A DNA stretch of 64,000 nt from Arcicella aurantiaca (GTDB lineage: Bacteria; Bacteroidota; Bacteroidia; Cytophagales; Spirosomataceae), in contig NZ_QGGO01000022.1 in the NCBI RefSeq assembly GCF_003148625.1, positions 1 to 64,000 on the forward strand, in the 5' to 3' direction. Position numbers and translations under genes: made by a program. Position 1 is the first letter of the stretch. Each line of letters starts with the position of its first letter. Below, piece after piece: positions 27,627 through 36,447 of the stretch. The notes beneath the pieces are model-generated. The model was given only the letters and a program-made list of their open reading frames with translations, was not told where the DNA came from and ran no database searches.

Positions 27627-29069
27627 ATGCAAAAAGAGCTAATTGGTCGAGAAAAAGAGAAAGAAATACTTTTAAAAGTTTTAGAAACTCCCGAAGCAGA
27701 ATTGGTGGCTGTTGTGGGCAGACGGCGAGTAGGAAAAACATTTTTGGTGCGTTCCGTTTATGATTCATTAATTCGATTTGAAATAACGGGTCTGCAAAAT
27801 GTGACTGCCAAAAAGCAATTAAATAATTTCTCAATCCATCTTCGCAATGCCTTCGGAGCAATTGCCCCAAAAGAAAAACCGATTGATTGGCTTGAAGCAT
27901 TCCAACAGTTGATTGAATGTTGGGAAAAAACGGTAAACCCTTCAACAAAGTCGGTCATTTTCTTAGATGAATTACCTTGGTTAGCAGGACGAAAATCGGG
28001 CTTTTTGGATGGACTGAGTTATTTTTGGAATTCTTGGGCAGTAAAAAACAATGTTATTATTATCATTTGTGGTTCGGCTGCTTCATGGATGATTCAACAA
28101 GTGGTTTACAACAAAGGTGGCTTACACAATAGAATTACCCGAAGAATTCATCTGATGCCATTCAATTTGTATGAAACAGATTTATTCCTCAAGAATAAAA
28201 ACATTTTTTTAGATAAATATCAGATTGTGCAATTATACATGGCAATGGGTGGTATTCCTCATTATTTGAAAGAAGTAGAGGCTGGAAAAAGTGCTATTCA
28301 AAATATAGAACAAATTTGTTTTTCGAGTACGGGTTTGCTCAATGATGAGTTTATGAAATTGTACCCAGCTTTGTTTGAAAACGCCACACACCATATTAGT
28401 ATTATTAACGCTTTGGGGCATAAATGGAAAGGTTTGACAAGGCAAGAAATCATTAAGGAAACCTATTTATCAGATGGTGGAAATCTAAGTCGTTACTTGG
28501 ATGAATTACTTTATTCTGGTTTTATTTCTGCTTATAATGCTTTCGGAAAGAAGCAAAAAGATGCCTTATACCGTCTTACAGATGAATATTCGTTGTTTTA
28601 TCTTCATTTTATTCAACATCAAAATCAATTCACAAAAGATAGCTGGCAAAATTTGAGTCAAACATTCATGTTTAAGAGTTGGACAGGTTATGCTTTTGAA
28701 AATTTATGTCTGAAACATATCGACCAAATAAAAAAAGCATTGGGCATTTCAGGAATTTATTCAGAAACGAGCAGTTATTATCACAAAGGAACGTCAGAAC
28801 AACAGGGTGTACAAATTGATTTATTGATAGACCGAAAAGATAATGTCATCAATTTATTTGAACTGAAATTTTATGCCGAACCATTTATTTTAACTAAAAA
28901 ATATGCCGACATTTTGCGTGAAAAAGTCGGCACATTTAAACAATTGACGGGTACTCGTAAACAGATTTTTTTGAGTTTACTCAGTATTTATGGCTCAAAA
29001 CCCAATGAAAACAGCATCGGGCTAATCAATAATTCTTTGGAAGTTGATGTTTTATTTGAAAATCAATAA
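27627..29069 (+). CDS. AAA ATPase with C-terminal nuclease-like domain (DUF234-type)
   Basis: 480 residues. Walker A GRRRVGKT at 31-38, Walker B with Asp114-Glu115 (SVIFLDELPWLAG), then a winged-helix-like region at about 270-330 and a C-terminal domain with the PD-(D/E)xK-like pattern Asp398 (QIDLLID) and Glu412-Leu-Lys414 (FELKF). Proteins of this type are frequent, scattered and of unknown function; the nuclease fold is inferred from the motif. The last codons overlap the end of the conserved 67-nt element that lies on the opposite strand. Confidence 0.85.
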   Translation: MQKELIGREKEKEILLKVLETPEAELVAVVGRRRVGKTFLVRSVYDSLIRFEITGLQNVTAKKQLNNFSIHLRNAFGAIAPKEKPIDWLEAFQQLIECWEKTVNPSTKSVIFLDELPWLAGRKSGFLDGLSYFWNSWAVKNNVIIIICGSAASWMIQQVVYNKGGLHNRITRRIHLMPFNLYETDLFLKNKNIFLDKYQIVQLYMAMGGIPHYLKEVEAGKSAIQNIEQICFSSTGLLNDEFMKLYPALFENATHHISIINALGHKWKGLTRQEIIKETYLSDGGNLSRYLDELLYSGFISAYNAFGKKQKDALYRLTDEYSLFYLHFIQHQNQFTKDSWQNLSQTFMFKSWTGYAFENLCLKHIDQIKKALGISGIYSETSSYYHKGTSEQQGVQIDLLIDRKDNVINLFELKFYAEPFILTKKYADILREKVGTFKQLTGTRKQIFLSLLSIYGSKPNENSIGLINNSLEVDVLFENQ

Positions 29070-29165
29070 GTAATGGGACAAAATAAAGCACTATTTTGAG
29101 ATTTCATAAATAATTGATAATCAGACTTATGACAATCGTAAATTCTTAAATCGTCCTTCTACTTA
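29065..29165 (-). ncRNA. conserved 3'-element, copy C (after moaA), long form
   Basis: The 67-nt core occupies 29065-29131 on the minus strand. A 5' extension (AGGACGATTTAAGAA then TTACGATTGTC) reaches 29165, just after the moaA stop codon. The same extension is found before copy B, interrupted there by 22 nt. In copy C the core also overlaps the stop codon of the convergent ATPase gene. Confidence 0.5.
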
Positions 29166-29166
29166 A

Positions 29167-30171
29167 TTACCCACCAATTGTAGTCATGGATTCTGTAATG
29201 ACAGATTTACGATTGCGTTCGGCTTCAAAACCATCTTTTGGACGATTTTTGAAGGCTTGTAAAAAGGTCGATTTCAAGTCTTCATTCGTAATGCCGTCTC
29301 GTAATAAATCTCTAATATTCAGTACGCCTTCATCGTACAAACAAGTTTTTAAATCGCCCGTTGCTGTGAGGCGGATACGGTTACAAGTTCCACAAAATGT
29401 ACGAGAAAAGGCAGCAATTACACCAATATTTCCTTGAAAATCAGGAACTTGATAATTATAAGAAGTTGAATTTGGAGAATCTACAAGTTTTTGCAAATCA
29501 GGATATTGACTTTTTATTTCGGCTAAAATACGATGTAAATTCCACGCTAATTTTGGATAATGATTGCCTTCTCCGTTGAAAGGCATTTCTTCAATAAAAC
29601 GAATGGAAACGTTATGATTTTGCGTTAATCCGACCAAAGGCAAAATGTCTTCGGTATTTTTTCCGTCCATAACAACGGCATTTACTTTTACCTCAAAACC
29701 TGCATCAATTAACTGAAAAAGTGTATCGTAAACTTTATCAAATTCATCTCGACGAGTGATTTCAAAAAAGCGTTTTTTGTCTAAGGTATCTAAACTTAAA
29801 TTAACAGCACGCACGCCCATTTCTTTCATTTGGCGAATATATTGCCCCGTCAAAATTCCGTTAGTGGTAATATTGAGTTCGTCAATTCCATTGATTTCAG
29901 ATAATTGATACATGAAATCAATCATATTATGCCGAACAAATGGTTCTCCACCTGTAATTCTCACTTTTGAAATTCCCAACTCAGAAAGCACCGAAACCGT
30001 CCGAATCATTTCTTCGTAAGTCAATAACTTAGATTTGTGCAGATATTTTACGCCTTCTTCGGGCATACAATAAAAACAACGCAAATTACAACGGTCAGTT
30101 ACCGCCAAACGTAAGTAGGTTATCGGGCGACCATGATTGTCGTAAATGATATTTTGAGTTTGAGTATTCAA
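29167..30171 (-). CDS. moaA: GTP 3',8-cyclase MoaA
   Basis: Radical-SAM enzyme for the first step of molybdenum cofactor synthesis. It has 334 residues with the SAM cluster CNLRCFYC (Cys28, Cys32, Cys35), ITGGEPFVR, the second cluster FCGTCNRIRL plus a later Cys in LKTCLYDE, and the required Gly-Gly C-terminus. The only in-frame start is TTG at 30171; a TGA stop lies three codons upstream and there is no Met before the SAM motif. Divergent from moaD; no moaB, moaC, moaE or moeA in this window. Confidence 0.96.
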   Translation of the reverse strand: MNTQTQNIIYDNHGRPITYLRLAVTDRCNLRCFYCMPEEGVKYLHKSKLLTYEEMIRTVSVLSELGISKVRITGGEPFVRHNMIDFMYQLSEINGIDELNITTNGILTGQYIRQMKEMGVRAVNLSLDTLDKKRFFEITRRDEFDKVYDTLFQLIDAGFEVKVNAVVMDGKNTEDILPLVGLTQNHNVSIRFIEEMPFNGEGNHYPKLAWNLHRILAEIKSQYPDLQKLVDSPNSTSYNYQVPDFQGNIGVIAAFSRTFCGTCNRIRLTATGDLKTCLYDEGVLNIRDLLRDGITNEDLKSTFLQAFKNRPKDGFEAERNRKSVITESMTTIGG

Positions 30172-30214
30172 TTTTAATCAGTTTCTTTGTTGAACAAATT
30201 TAGCGAATATATTC

Positions 30215-30375
30215 AGAGTAGCAAAGGAAAGGAACAGAGTGCTTTAGTAGCAGAGGAACATAGGGATAAAGGAGTAACTTATAAAGTTAAAATTGAGTGT
30301 TGTTTCTCATTTTATTATATGTTCATTTTTCTTATTATACTCTTTTATCTCTCTGCTACTTTGCCCCTCCGTTCT
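30215..30375. repeat. AGTAGCAGAGG / CCTCTGCTACT family inverted repeat
   Basis: The left side holds variants of GAGTAGCAAAGGAAAGGAAC and TAGTAGCAGAGGAACATAGG; the right side carries the complement (CTCTGCTACTTTGCCCCTCC). It fills most of the gap between the divergent moaA and moaD genes, so it is not simply a terminator. Confidence 0.65.
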
Positions 30376-30391
30376 TAAAAAAAACTAAAAC

Positions 30392-30634
30392 ATGAAATAT
30401 AAAATTAATCTTTTCGGAATAACTCGTGATATTGTTGGCAAAAACATCACAGAGGTAGAAGTAAATCAAGAATCAGACGTTCAAACGGTTTTGGGAATCC
30501 TAAAAACTGACTTCCCAAAATTGCAAGAAATAAAATCACTTTTGATTGCCGTTAATAGTGAATACGCAGAAGCAGATTTAATGCTATCAGAAAGAGATGA
30601 AATTGCTTTAATTCCGCCTGTAAGTGGAGGCTAA
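30392..30634 (+). CDS. moaD: MoaD/ThiS-like sulfur carrier
   Basis: 80-residue beta-grasp protein (MKYKINLFGITRDIVGKNIT) ending in ALIPPVSGG. The terminal Gly-Gly is the site of adenylation and thiocarboxylation. With moaA next door it is most likely the small subunit of molybdopterin synthase; a ThiS-type role is less likely. The ATG is 14 nt after the adjoining repeat. Confidence 0.9.
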   Translation: MKYKINLFGITRDIVGKNITEVEVNQESDVQTVLGILKTDFPKLQEIKSLLIAVNSEYAEADLMLSERDEIALIPPVSGG

Positions 30635-30737
30635 AAACAGAAAAAGGAAAGGTTGAACAATAGAATTCCCATAAGTAAAAACACTCATTTTTTTACATTT
30701 TATCACATCTTTAATTTATGATAATTCCCAATTTTAA

Positions 30738-30770
30738 TTTGGAAATCTCCCTAAAATTTGCCTAATTTTG
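30738..30770 (+). promoter_or_regulatory. purF promoter
   Basis: TTTG at 30738-30741, a 21-nt spacer and TAATTTTG at 30763-30770 fit the Bacteroidota consensus well. The leader is about 140 nt. Nothing else is seen between moaD and purF. Confidence 0.75.
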
Positions 30771-30915
30771 TTCATAGAAAAATAACCTCCCCATAATTAT
30801 AATTTAACCAAGATTTATTGCGAAAATTTACTGAACCCTCATATAATACAGTTGGTTTACGGAACTTTTTTTTCTTGAAATAAGGTTCTTTCAATTCAAA
30901 ATCTTAATTAAGGTC

Positions 30916-32808
30916 ATGTCTGACGCAATTAAACACGAGTGCGGTATAGCACTTATCCGTCTTCGGAAGGATTACCAGTATTATATCAACAAATACAACA
31001 CGCCCCTTTACGGACTCAACAAGTTGTATTTGATGATGGAAAAACAAGTAAACCGAGGGCAAGACGGTGCTGGTGTTGCTAACATCAAAATTGATGTACC
31101 GCCTGGTCATCGTTATATTAGTCGCTATCGTTCAGTCGAACAAAATGCCGTACCTGACATATTCAGGAAAATCCACAAAAAATTCCAGAAAGCCATCAAA
31201 GGCAACAAAGAAAAAGCAAAAGATGCTCATTGGATTCAAGAGAACATCGCTTTTTCGGGAGAAGTTTTGTTAGGACACCTCCGTTATGGTACGCACGGAC
31301 AGAACGAAATCGAAAACTGCCACCCAATGCTTAGACAAAGCAATTGGAGAAGTAGAAACTTAGTAATGGCTGGAAACTTCAATATGACCAATGTCGATGA
31401 ATTGTTCGACAAATTGGTTTCATTGGGGCAACATCCAAAAGAAAAAGTGGACACGGTGACGGTAATGGAAAAAATCGGACACTTTTTGGACGAAGAAAAT
31501 CAACGTCAGTTTGATTACTTCAAAAGTGAACATCACAATCCAGAATTGTCTGATATTATTGAAGAAAACATTGATTTACAGAGAGTTTTACAACGTTCTT
31601 GCCGAGATTTTGACGGTGGATACGCCATGTGTGGACTTACTGGATACGGTGCGGCTTTTGTAGCAAGAGACCCTGCGGGAATCAGACCAGCATTTTATTA
31701 TGCCGATGATGAAGTTGTGGTAGTTGCTTCTGAAAAACAAGCTATCAAAACAAGTTTCAACTGTAATTACGATGACATTAAAGAAGTTCAACCAGGACAC
31801 GCTTTAATCGTAAACAAAGATGGTTCTTATTCTGAAAAGCAGTTCATCGAGCCAATCGAAAGAAAATCTTGTAGTTTTGAACGCATTTATTTCTCTCGTG
31901 CTTCAGACCCAAATATCTATGCTGAACGTAAGCAATTAGGACGTTTAGTAATTCCTCAGGTATTACAAGAAGTTGATTACGACTTAAAAAATACAGTATT
32001 CTCTTATATTCCAAATACTGCCGAAACTGCCTTTTTGGGTATGATTGAAGGTTTGGAAGACCATCTTGCCAAAGAACGTAAAAAGGCAATTTTAGAAGGA
32101 ATTATCTTTGAAAAAGACCTTGAAGATTTATTGACGTTCCGCCCAAGAGTTGAGAAACTGATTTCAAAAGATGTAAAATTACGTACTTTCATCACTAACG
32201 ATGCCGACCGTAATGATATGGTGGCTCATGTGTATGATACTACTTTTGAGGTAATCAAGAAGGGCGTTGATAATGTAGTTTTAATTGATGACTCAATTGT
32301 TAGAGGAACAACATTAGAGCGTTCAATTGTAAGTCTTTTAGATAAATTAGGACCAAAGAAAATTGTTATTGTTTCGTCTGCTCCACAAATTCGTTATCCT
32401 GACTGTTACGGAATTGATATGTCGAGAATGAAGGAATTTGTTGCTTTCCGTGCAGCTTATGAATTATTGACAGAACGTAACATGGACGATGTTTTAGAAG
32501 ATACTTTAGGACGTTGTTTGGCAGCTATTGAAATGGGAACGGCTTCAGAAGAAAACTTAGTAAAAGCCATTTATAAGCCGTTTACCACTGAAGAAATTTC
32601 TGATAAAATTGCAGAATTAGTAAAACCTAAAAATTTGAAAGCCGAGTTAGCAATTGTTTATCAAACCGTTGAAAACCTTAACAAAGCTTGTCCGAATGAT
32701 ACAGGAGACTGGTATTTTACAGGAAATTATCCAACACCTGGAGGAAATAAAGTAGTAAATACTGCTTTCGTAAACTTCATGAAAGGCGTTGAAATTAGAG
32801 CGTATTAG
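30916..32808 (+). CDS. purF: amidophosphoribosyltransferase, long Bacteroidota form
   Basis: First committed enzyme of purine synthesis, forming phosphoribosylamine from PRPP and glutamine. The glutaminase nucleophile is probably Cys9 in KHECGIALIRL, so a short leader is removed or an extended N-terminus is used. RGQDGAGVA and GHLRYGTHG follow; the PRPP loop is VVLIDDSIVRGTT. At 630 residues it is well above the usual 470-510, with additional sequence in the glutaminase half and at the C-terminus. It may be a second PurF-like paralogue rather than the housekeeping enzyme. Confidence 0.88.
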   Translation: MSDAIKHECGIALIRLRKDYQYYINKYNTPLYGLNKLYLMMEKQVNRGQDGAGVANIKIDVPPGHRYISRYRSVEQNAVPDIFRKIHKKFQKAIKGNKEKAKDAHWIQENIAFSGEVLLGHLRYGTHGQNEIENCHPMLRQSNWRSRNLVMAGNFNMTNVDELFDKLVSLGQHPKEKVDTVTVMEKIGHFLDEENQRQFDYFKSEHHNPELSDIIEENIDLQRVLQRSCRDFDGGYAMCGLTGYGAAFVARDPAGIRPAFYYADDEVVVVASEKQAIKTSFNCNYDDIKEVQPGHALIVNKDGSYSEKQFIEPIERKSCSFERIYFSRASDPNIYAERKQLGRLVIPQVLQEVDYDLKNTVFSYIPNTAETAFLGMIEGLEDHLAKERKKAILEGIIFEKDLEDLLTFRPRVEKLISKDVKLRTFITNDADRNDMVAHVYDTTFEVIKKGVDNVVLIDDSIVRGTTLERSIVSLLDKLGPKKIVIVSSAPQIRYPDCYGIDMSRMKEFVAFRAAYELLTERNMDDVLEDTLGRCLAAIEMGTASEENLVKAIYKPFTTEEISDKIAELVKPKNLKAELAIVYQTVENLNKACPNDTGDWYFTGNYPTPGGNKVVNTAFVNFMKGVEIRAY

Positions 32809-32810
32809 TC

Positions 32811-33006
32811 AGTTTTTTAGAGAATAGATGTTAGAGGATAGAGTTTAGAGAATAGAGAACAGATTTTAGAGAATAGAGGATAGATGTTAGAGAATGGAGT
32901 TTAGAAAAATCAGCTTCATTTCACAATTAAAATATTCTCTAATATCTACTAAACTCTAACATCTATTCTCTATTCTCTAACATCTATTCTCTAACATCTG
33001 TTCTCT
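32811..33006. repeat. TTAGAGAATAGATG family inverted repeat
   Basis: The left side repeats TAGAGAATAGATGTTAGAG-like words; the right side is their complement (CTCTAACATCTATTCTC). It fills the gap between convergent purF and prmC, reaches the prmC stop codon, and can form a long imperfect hairpin acting as a terminator in both directions. Confidence 0.8.
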
Positions 33007-33868
33007 ACCTAATCGCTTTCACGATTCTATCTTTTCCAAACATATCTTTCACCACTTCTACGTAGTGAAAACCTTGATTCCAAAACAATTCTGCGGTTTC
33101 TAAACCAAGAGCTTGGTTAATTTCTACCACACACAAGCCATTTTTTATTAGGTTTTTAGCGGCAAACTCTGCAATTTTTTTGTAGAATATCAAAGGATTA
33201 TCATCTTCCACAAAAAGAGCTAAATGTGGCTCATATTCCAACACGTTTTTCTCCATTTCCGCCTTTTCAGCGTTCATTACATAAGGTGGATTACTGACGA
33301 TAATAGTAGGTTTTAGGGGTTGGGGATTAGGTTTTAGGGTTAAAAAATCCGTCTTTTCAAAAATTACCTTTACGCCATTTCTTTCAGCATTTTCTTTTGC
33401 CACTTTTAACGCATCTTCTGAAATATCATAGGCATACACTTGTGCTTCTGGGATTTCACAAGCCAAAGAAATTGCAATACACCCCGACCCTGTACCAATA
33501 TCTAAAATCTTTGCTTCTACCCCAAAATGTCTCTTGTTTACTTCTAACTGATAACTGCTAACTGTTAACTGTACAAGCTCCTCTGTTTCAGGTCTTGGGA
33601 TTAAAGTAGCTGGCGTAACTTTAAATGTTCGTCCATAAAATTCTGTTGTACCAATGATATATTGTACAGGTTCTTGGGCTTTTATTCTTTGTATTATCTC
33701 CGTAAAATCAAATAGTTGAGCAACTGGATTATCTAATAAAATATCCGTTTTAGAGATTTTCAGATAATGTTCTAAGAGTAAATAAACAATGCTTTTTGCT
33801 TCGTTTTCTTCGTAAACGGAAGTAATTTCGGCAATTAATTGACTGAAAAGTGTCTTTGTTGAATTCAT
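33005..33868 (-). CDS. prmC: peptide chain release factor N5-glutamine methyltransferase
   Basis: Methylates the GGQ glutamine of release factors. 287 residues from ATG at 33868 (MNSTKTLFSQLIAEI); an upstream in-frame start at 33913 is rejected. Motifs: LIPRPETEELV, ILDIGTGSGCIAI (SAM motif I, 121-133) and the catalytic NPPY at 193-196. Two stretches of coding DNA read like the intergenic repeats: residues about 100-111 (QLTVSSYQLEV) and 176-187 (LTLKPNPQPLKP). Both lie in loops, in frame, and the protein appears intact. Confidence 0.95.
   Translation of the reverse strand: MNSTKTLFSQLIAEITSVYEENEAKSIVYLLLEHYLKISKTDILLDNPVAQLFDFTEIIQRIKAQEPVQYIIGTTEFYGRTFKVTPATLIPRPETEELVQLTVSSYQLEVNKRHFGVEAKILDIGTGSGCIAISLACEIPEAQVYAYDISEDALKVAKENAERNGVKVIFEKTDFLTLKPNPQPLKPTIIVSNPPYVMNAEKAEMEKNVLEYEPHLALFVEDDNPLIFYKKIAEFAAKNLIKNGLCVVEINQALGLETAELFWNQGFHYVEVVKDMFGKDRIVKAIR
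33308..33345 (+). repeat. GGGGTTGGGGATTAGG family repeat inside prmC
   Basis: The plus strand reads TTTTAGGGGTTGGGGATTAG followed by GTTTTAGGGTT, the same words as the intergenic family at 25613 and 55556. It encodes residues about 175-188 of PrmC, just before the NPPY motif. Confidence 0.65.
33544..33574 (+). repeat. AACTGNT heptamer repeat inside prmC
   Basis: Four heptameric variants (CTAACTGATAACTGCTAACT and then GTTAACTG) match the complement of the CAGTTAT heptamer seen after ndk. It encodes the loop before SAM motif I of PrmC. Confidence 0.65.
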
Positions 33869-33917
33869 ATTTTTAGCATAAAAGACAAAGTTAAGCCTTA
33901 AAACCAAGAACAACTAA

Positions 33918-33959
33918 ATGCCCAACTCACCACTCACCATTCATCATTCACAATTATAT
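33918..33959 (+). repeat. CACTCACCATTCATCATTCA family fragment
   Basis: Text-like sequence directly in front of the ribD ATG. An in-frame ATG at 33918 would translate it, but the extra 14 residues are not part of the RibD family. Confidence 0.4.
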
Positions 33960-34964
33960 ATGAAACGAGCCTTACAAATGGCACGTTTAGGAGCTGGCTA
34001 TGTTTCTCCAAATCCAATGGTGGGTTGTGTGATTGTACATAATGGTAAAATCATTGGAGAAGGTTGGCACAAAAAATACGGCGAAGGTCATGCCGAAGTA
34101 AATGCTGTCAATTCGGTTGAAGACAAATCATTACTTTCAGAATCAGAGGTTTACGTTACACTTGAACCTTGTTCGCATTATGGGAAAACGCCTCCGTGTG
34201 CCGATTTACTGATAAAACATCATGTAAAAAAAGTGATTATTTGTAATCTCGACCCTAACCCATTGGTGGCAGGAAAAGGTATTGAAAAACTTCGTCAGGC
34301 AGGAATTGAGGTGGAAACAGGAGTTTTAGAAGCAGAAGGACGAGAAGTAAACAAGCGTTTTTTTACTTTTATCGAAAAACAAAGACCATATATTATTTTG
34401 AAATGGGCGGAATCTGCGGATGGTTTTATTGCTAAACCCAATTATCAAGCCGTTCAGATTTCTAATAATCTTTCCCGAAGATTTGTCCATAAAATGCGTG
34501 CCGAAGAAGACGCCATTATGGTCGGGACAAATACCGCTCGATATGATAATCCTAAATTAGATACTCGCTTCTGGACTGGGAAAAATGCCATTCGAGTAGT
34601 GATTGACAAGGATTTATCTTTATCCAAAGACTTAAATATTTTTGATGATTCACAAGTAACTATTTGTTATAATTTACTGGAAAACAAGATTTTAAACAAT
34701 AATATTTGGGTAAAAATTGAAGAGAGTCATTCATTTGAAAAGTTTATTATTCAAGACCTTTATCAAAGAAAAGTACAATCTGTCATTATTGAAGGAGGAA
34801 CGGTTTTATTACAAAGTTTCATCGATTTAGGACTTTGGGACGAAGCTATCATTTTGAAAAGCAAAAAGATTTTAGGCGAAGGAATTAACGCTCCGAAATT
34901 GAATAAACCCGAACATTCAAGAGAATATTTGTCAGGAGATAGTGTTGTTTATTATAAATTTTAG
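33960..34964 (+). CDS. ribD: bifunctional riboflavin deaminase/reductase RibD
   Basis: Second and third steps of riboflavin synthesis. 334 residues from ATG at 33960 (MKRALQMARLGAGYVSPNPM). The deaminase zinc site is His44-Ala-Glu46, Cys71 and Cys80 (GHAEVNAV; EPCSHYGKTPPC). The reductase domain begins about residue 145 (ILKWAESADGFIA) and includes VIIEGGTVLLQSFI. Other rib genes are not nearby. It diverges from prmC with 91 bp between. Confidence 0.95.
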   Translation: MKRALQMARLGAGYVSPNPMVGCVIVHNGKIIGEGWHKKYGEGHAEVNAVNSVEDKSLLSESEVYVTLEPCSHYGKTPPCADLLIKHHVKKVIICNLDPNPLVAGKGIEKLRQAGIEVETGVLEAEGREVNKRFFTFIEKQRPYIILKWAESADGFIAKPNYQAVQISNNLSRRFVHKMRAEEDAIMVGTNTARYDNPKLDTRFWTGKNAIRVVIDKDLSLSKDLNIFDDSQVTICYNLLENKILNNNIWVKIEESHSFEKFIIQDLYQRKVQSVIIEGGTVLLQSFIDLGLWDEAIILKSKKILGEGINAPKLNKPEHSREYLSGDSVVYYKF

Positions 34965-35136
34965 GAACGACAAACTATTTGTCGCAAACAAATTTAGACC
35001 ACAGATTGAACGGATTTTACCGATTTACACAGGGATGCACAGTCGGATAAAGTAAAGAAAAATCAGCGAAAATCAGCATAATCTGTTCAATCTGTGGTCT
35101 ATCTTTTGTCTTGTGACAAACCCTTTATCGTTCCGT
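34965..35136. repeat. composite inverted repeat, ACCACAGATTGAAC family, copy 1
   Basis: Nested palindrome. Inner arms are TTTAGACCACAGATTGAAC and TTCAATCTGTGGTCTA; outer words are GTCGCAAACAAA and TTTTGTCTTGTGACAAAC; the end words are GGAACGA and TCGTTCC. Most of it recurs at 41229-41392. It lies between convergent ribD and the T9SS cargo gene and covers the last codons of the latter. Confidence 0.8.
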
Positions 35137-36216
35137 AAATTCTTTCAACACCAAAAGTTTGTGCCTTTTCATACTTCCTAAAGTCTGAACTTGTAGTAAA
35201 TACATTCCCATTTTCAGATTCTCTAAGGGTTTTATTTCTAAAATCGTCTGCGTTAATTTATCCGACTTTATCTTTATTTCATTTTCTTCAAAATCTGTCA
35301 ATAGCAATCGAGTTTCGTCGGAATCTTCAACTTTTACATAAAATTTATCGGCTGAAGATGGATTTGGGAAAATACCAAAAGGTACATTTACATCTTCAAT
35401 AATGACCGATTGTGGTCTAAAAACTTGTTGCGTTCCGTCTTTATCAATCTGTTTTAAACGATAATAATTTGTTCCGAAAAGGGCATTTTCATCTATAAAA
35501 TTGTACAACTTCTTGGTTTGAGATAAACCTGCGGCTTCAATATTGGCAATCATTTTATAGTTTACGGCATCTCTACTATGTTCCAAAATGAAATAATTGC
35601 TATTAATTTCTGAAGCCGTTTCCCAACGAATATTCACTTTTTGATTGTCTGAAACTTGGGTTTGAAAAGACGTAATTTCTACGGGAACTGCTGAGGCTTT
35701 CAGCATAATATTGTCTAATCGTAAGCGATTCAAAGCGGTTACGGCATCATTTTTCTTGTAAAATCGGAAGTAAATATTGGGAAGATTATTGTAGTTTGTT
35801 CCTAAAATCATAGGCCCAGAGCTATTACATCCTGCGGTTGGAGCAGTGGCGTTTAGGTCGCCAATTTTAGAGAAATTTGCTCCATCAGAACTAACTTGAA
35901 TTTCAAAATTACCTAAATCAATATCCGACATTCGGTAGTCGTAACTAAAGTTGAAAGGACCTATAAAACCAAGTGTACTCGACTGAATTTGAAGATAATC
36001 TCCAGCATTCCAGCTATTTACTGAAAATCCTTTACCTGTACAGGCATCTTCGGCAAAATTACTGAGTCCGTTTTGGGTCAAAGTTGCTGAACCTGTTGAG
36101 GCTGATATTGGCGGGGGTGTTCCTGCATATCCATTAAATTCAAAACTAAAAACGGTTTGGGCAGTACAAGCCCAAGAAAGCCCCAAAATAAGGCAAATCG
36201 TGAGAAACGTTTTCAT
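35125..36216 (-). CDS. secreted protein with type IX secretion C-terminal domain
   Basis: 363 residues with a signal peptide (MKTFLTICLILGLSWACTAQ), an N-terminal beta-rich region (about 22-190) without a recognised family, a fibronectin-like segment (about 195-280, ITSFQTQVSDNQKVNIRWET and YYRLKQIDKDG) and a C-terminal sorting-like domain (FGIFPNPSSADKFYV ... MGMYLLQVQTLGSMKRHKLL). It would be exported by Sec and then by the type IX system. The function of the cargo is unknown. The 3' end overlaps a composite repeat. Confidence 0.85.
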   Translation of the reverse strand: MKTFLTICLILGLSWACTAQTVFSFEFNGYAGTPPPISASTGSATLTQNGLSNFAEDACTGKGFSVNSWNAGDYLQIQSSTLGFIGPFNFSYDYRMSDIDLGNFEIQVSSDGANFSKIGDLNATAPTAGCNSSGPMILGTNYNNLPNIYFRFYKKNDAVTALNRLRLDNIMLKASAVPVEITSFQTQVSDNQKVNIRWETASEINSNYFILEHSRDAVNYKMIANIEAAGLSQTKKLYNFIDENALFGTNYYRLKQIDKDGTQQVFRPQSVIIEDVNVPFGIFPNPSSADKFYVKVEDSDETRLLLTDFEENEIKIKSDKLTQTILEIKPLENLKMGMYLLQVQTLGSMKRHKLLVLKEFTER

Positions 36217-36280
36217 AAAATTTTATATATTGAAAGTGAGAATCTTCTTTAGGAAAATTGTAAAAATAAGACTATCGGTT

Positions 36281-36314
36281 AACTTCCCGAAAATTTTAGA
36301 ACTTTCGGGAAGTT
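36281..36314. repeat. AACTTCCCGAAA / TTTCGGGAAGTT hairpin, copy 1
   Basis: Perfect 12-bp arms with a 10-nt loop, upstream of the T9SS cargo gene. The same arms, with a longer loop, occur at 52559-52603 in front of the ABC-F gene. Confidence 0.8.
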
Positions 36315-36390
36315 CCAAGTCGAACATGGTACGTTTAAATTTATAATCTTCTTTAACACAAAATTAAAAATATCTACTAATTGGGCAATA

Positions 36391-36420
36391 AAAAAGGGGA
36401 AAAAGGTCTTGCCCCCTTTT
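36391..36420 (-). terminator. hemE terminator
   Basis: AAAAGGGG and CCCCCTTTT arms separated by about 12 nt, 28 nt beyond the hemE stop codon. Confidence 0.65.
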
Positions 36421-36447
36421 CCCCTCCATTAATAAATCTTTGCTATT

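Noticed and set aside
30187-30378. 63-codon open frame with a hydrophobic end, between moaA and moaD
   Set aside because: It starts at TTG and runs through the AGTAGCAGAGG repeat; nothing else supports a gene.
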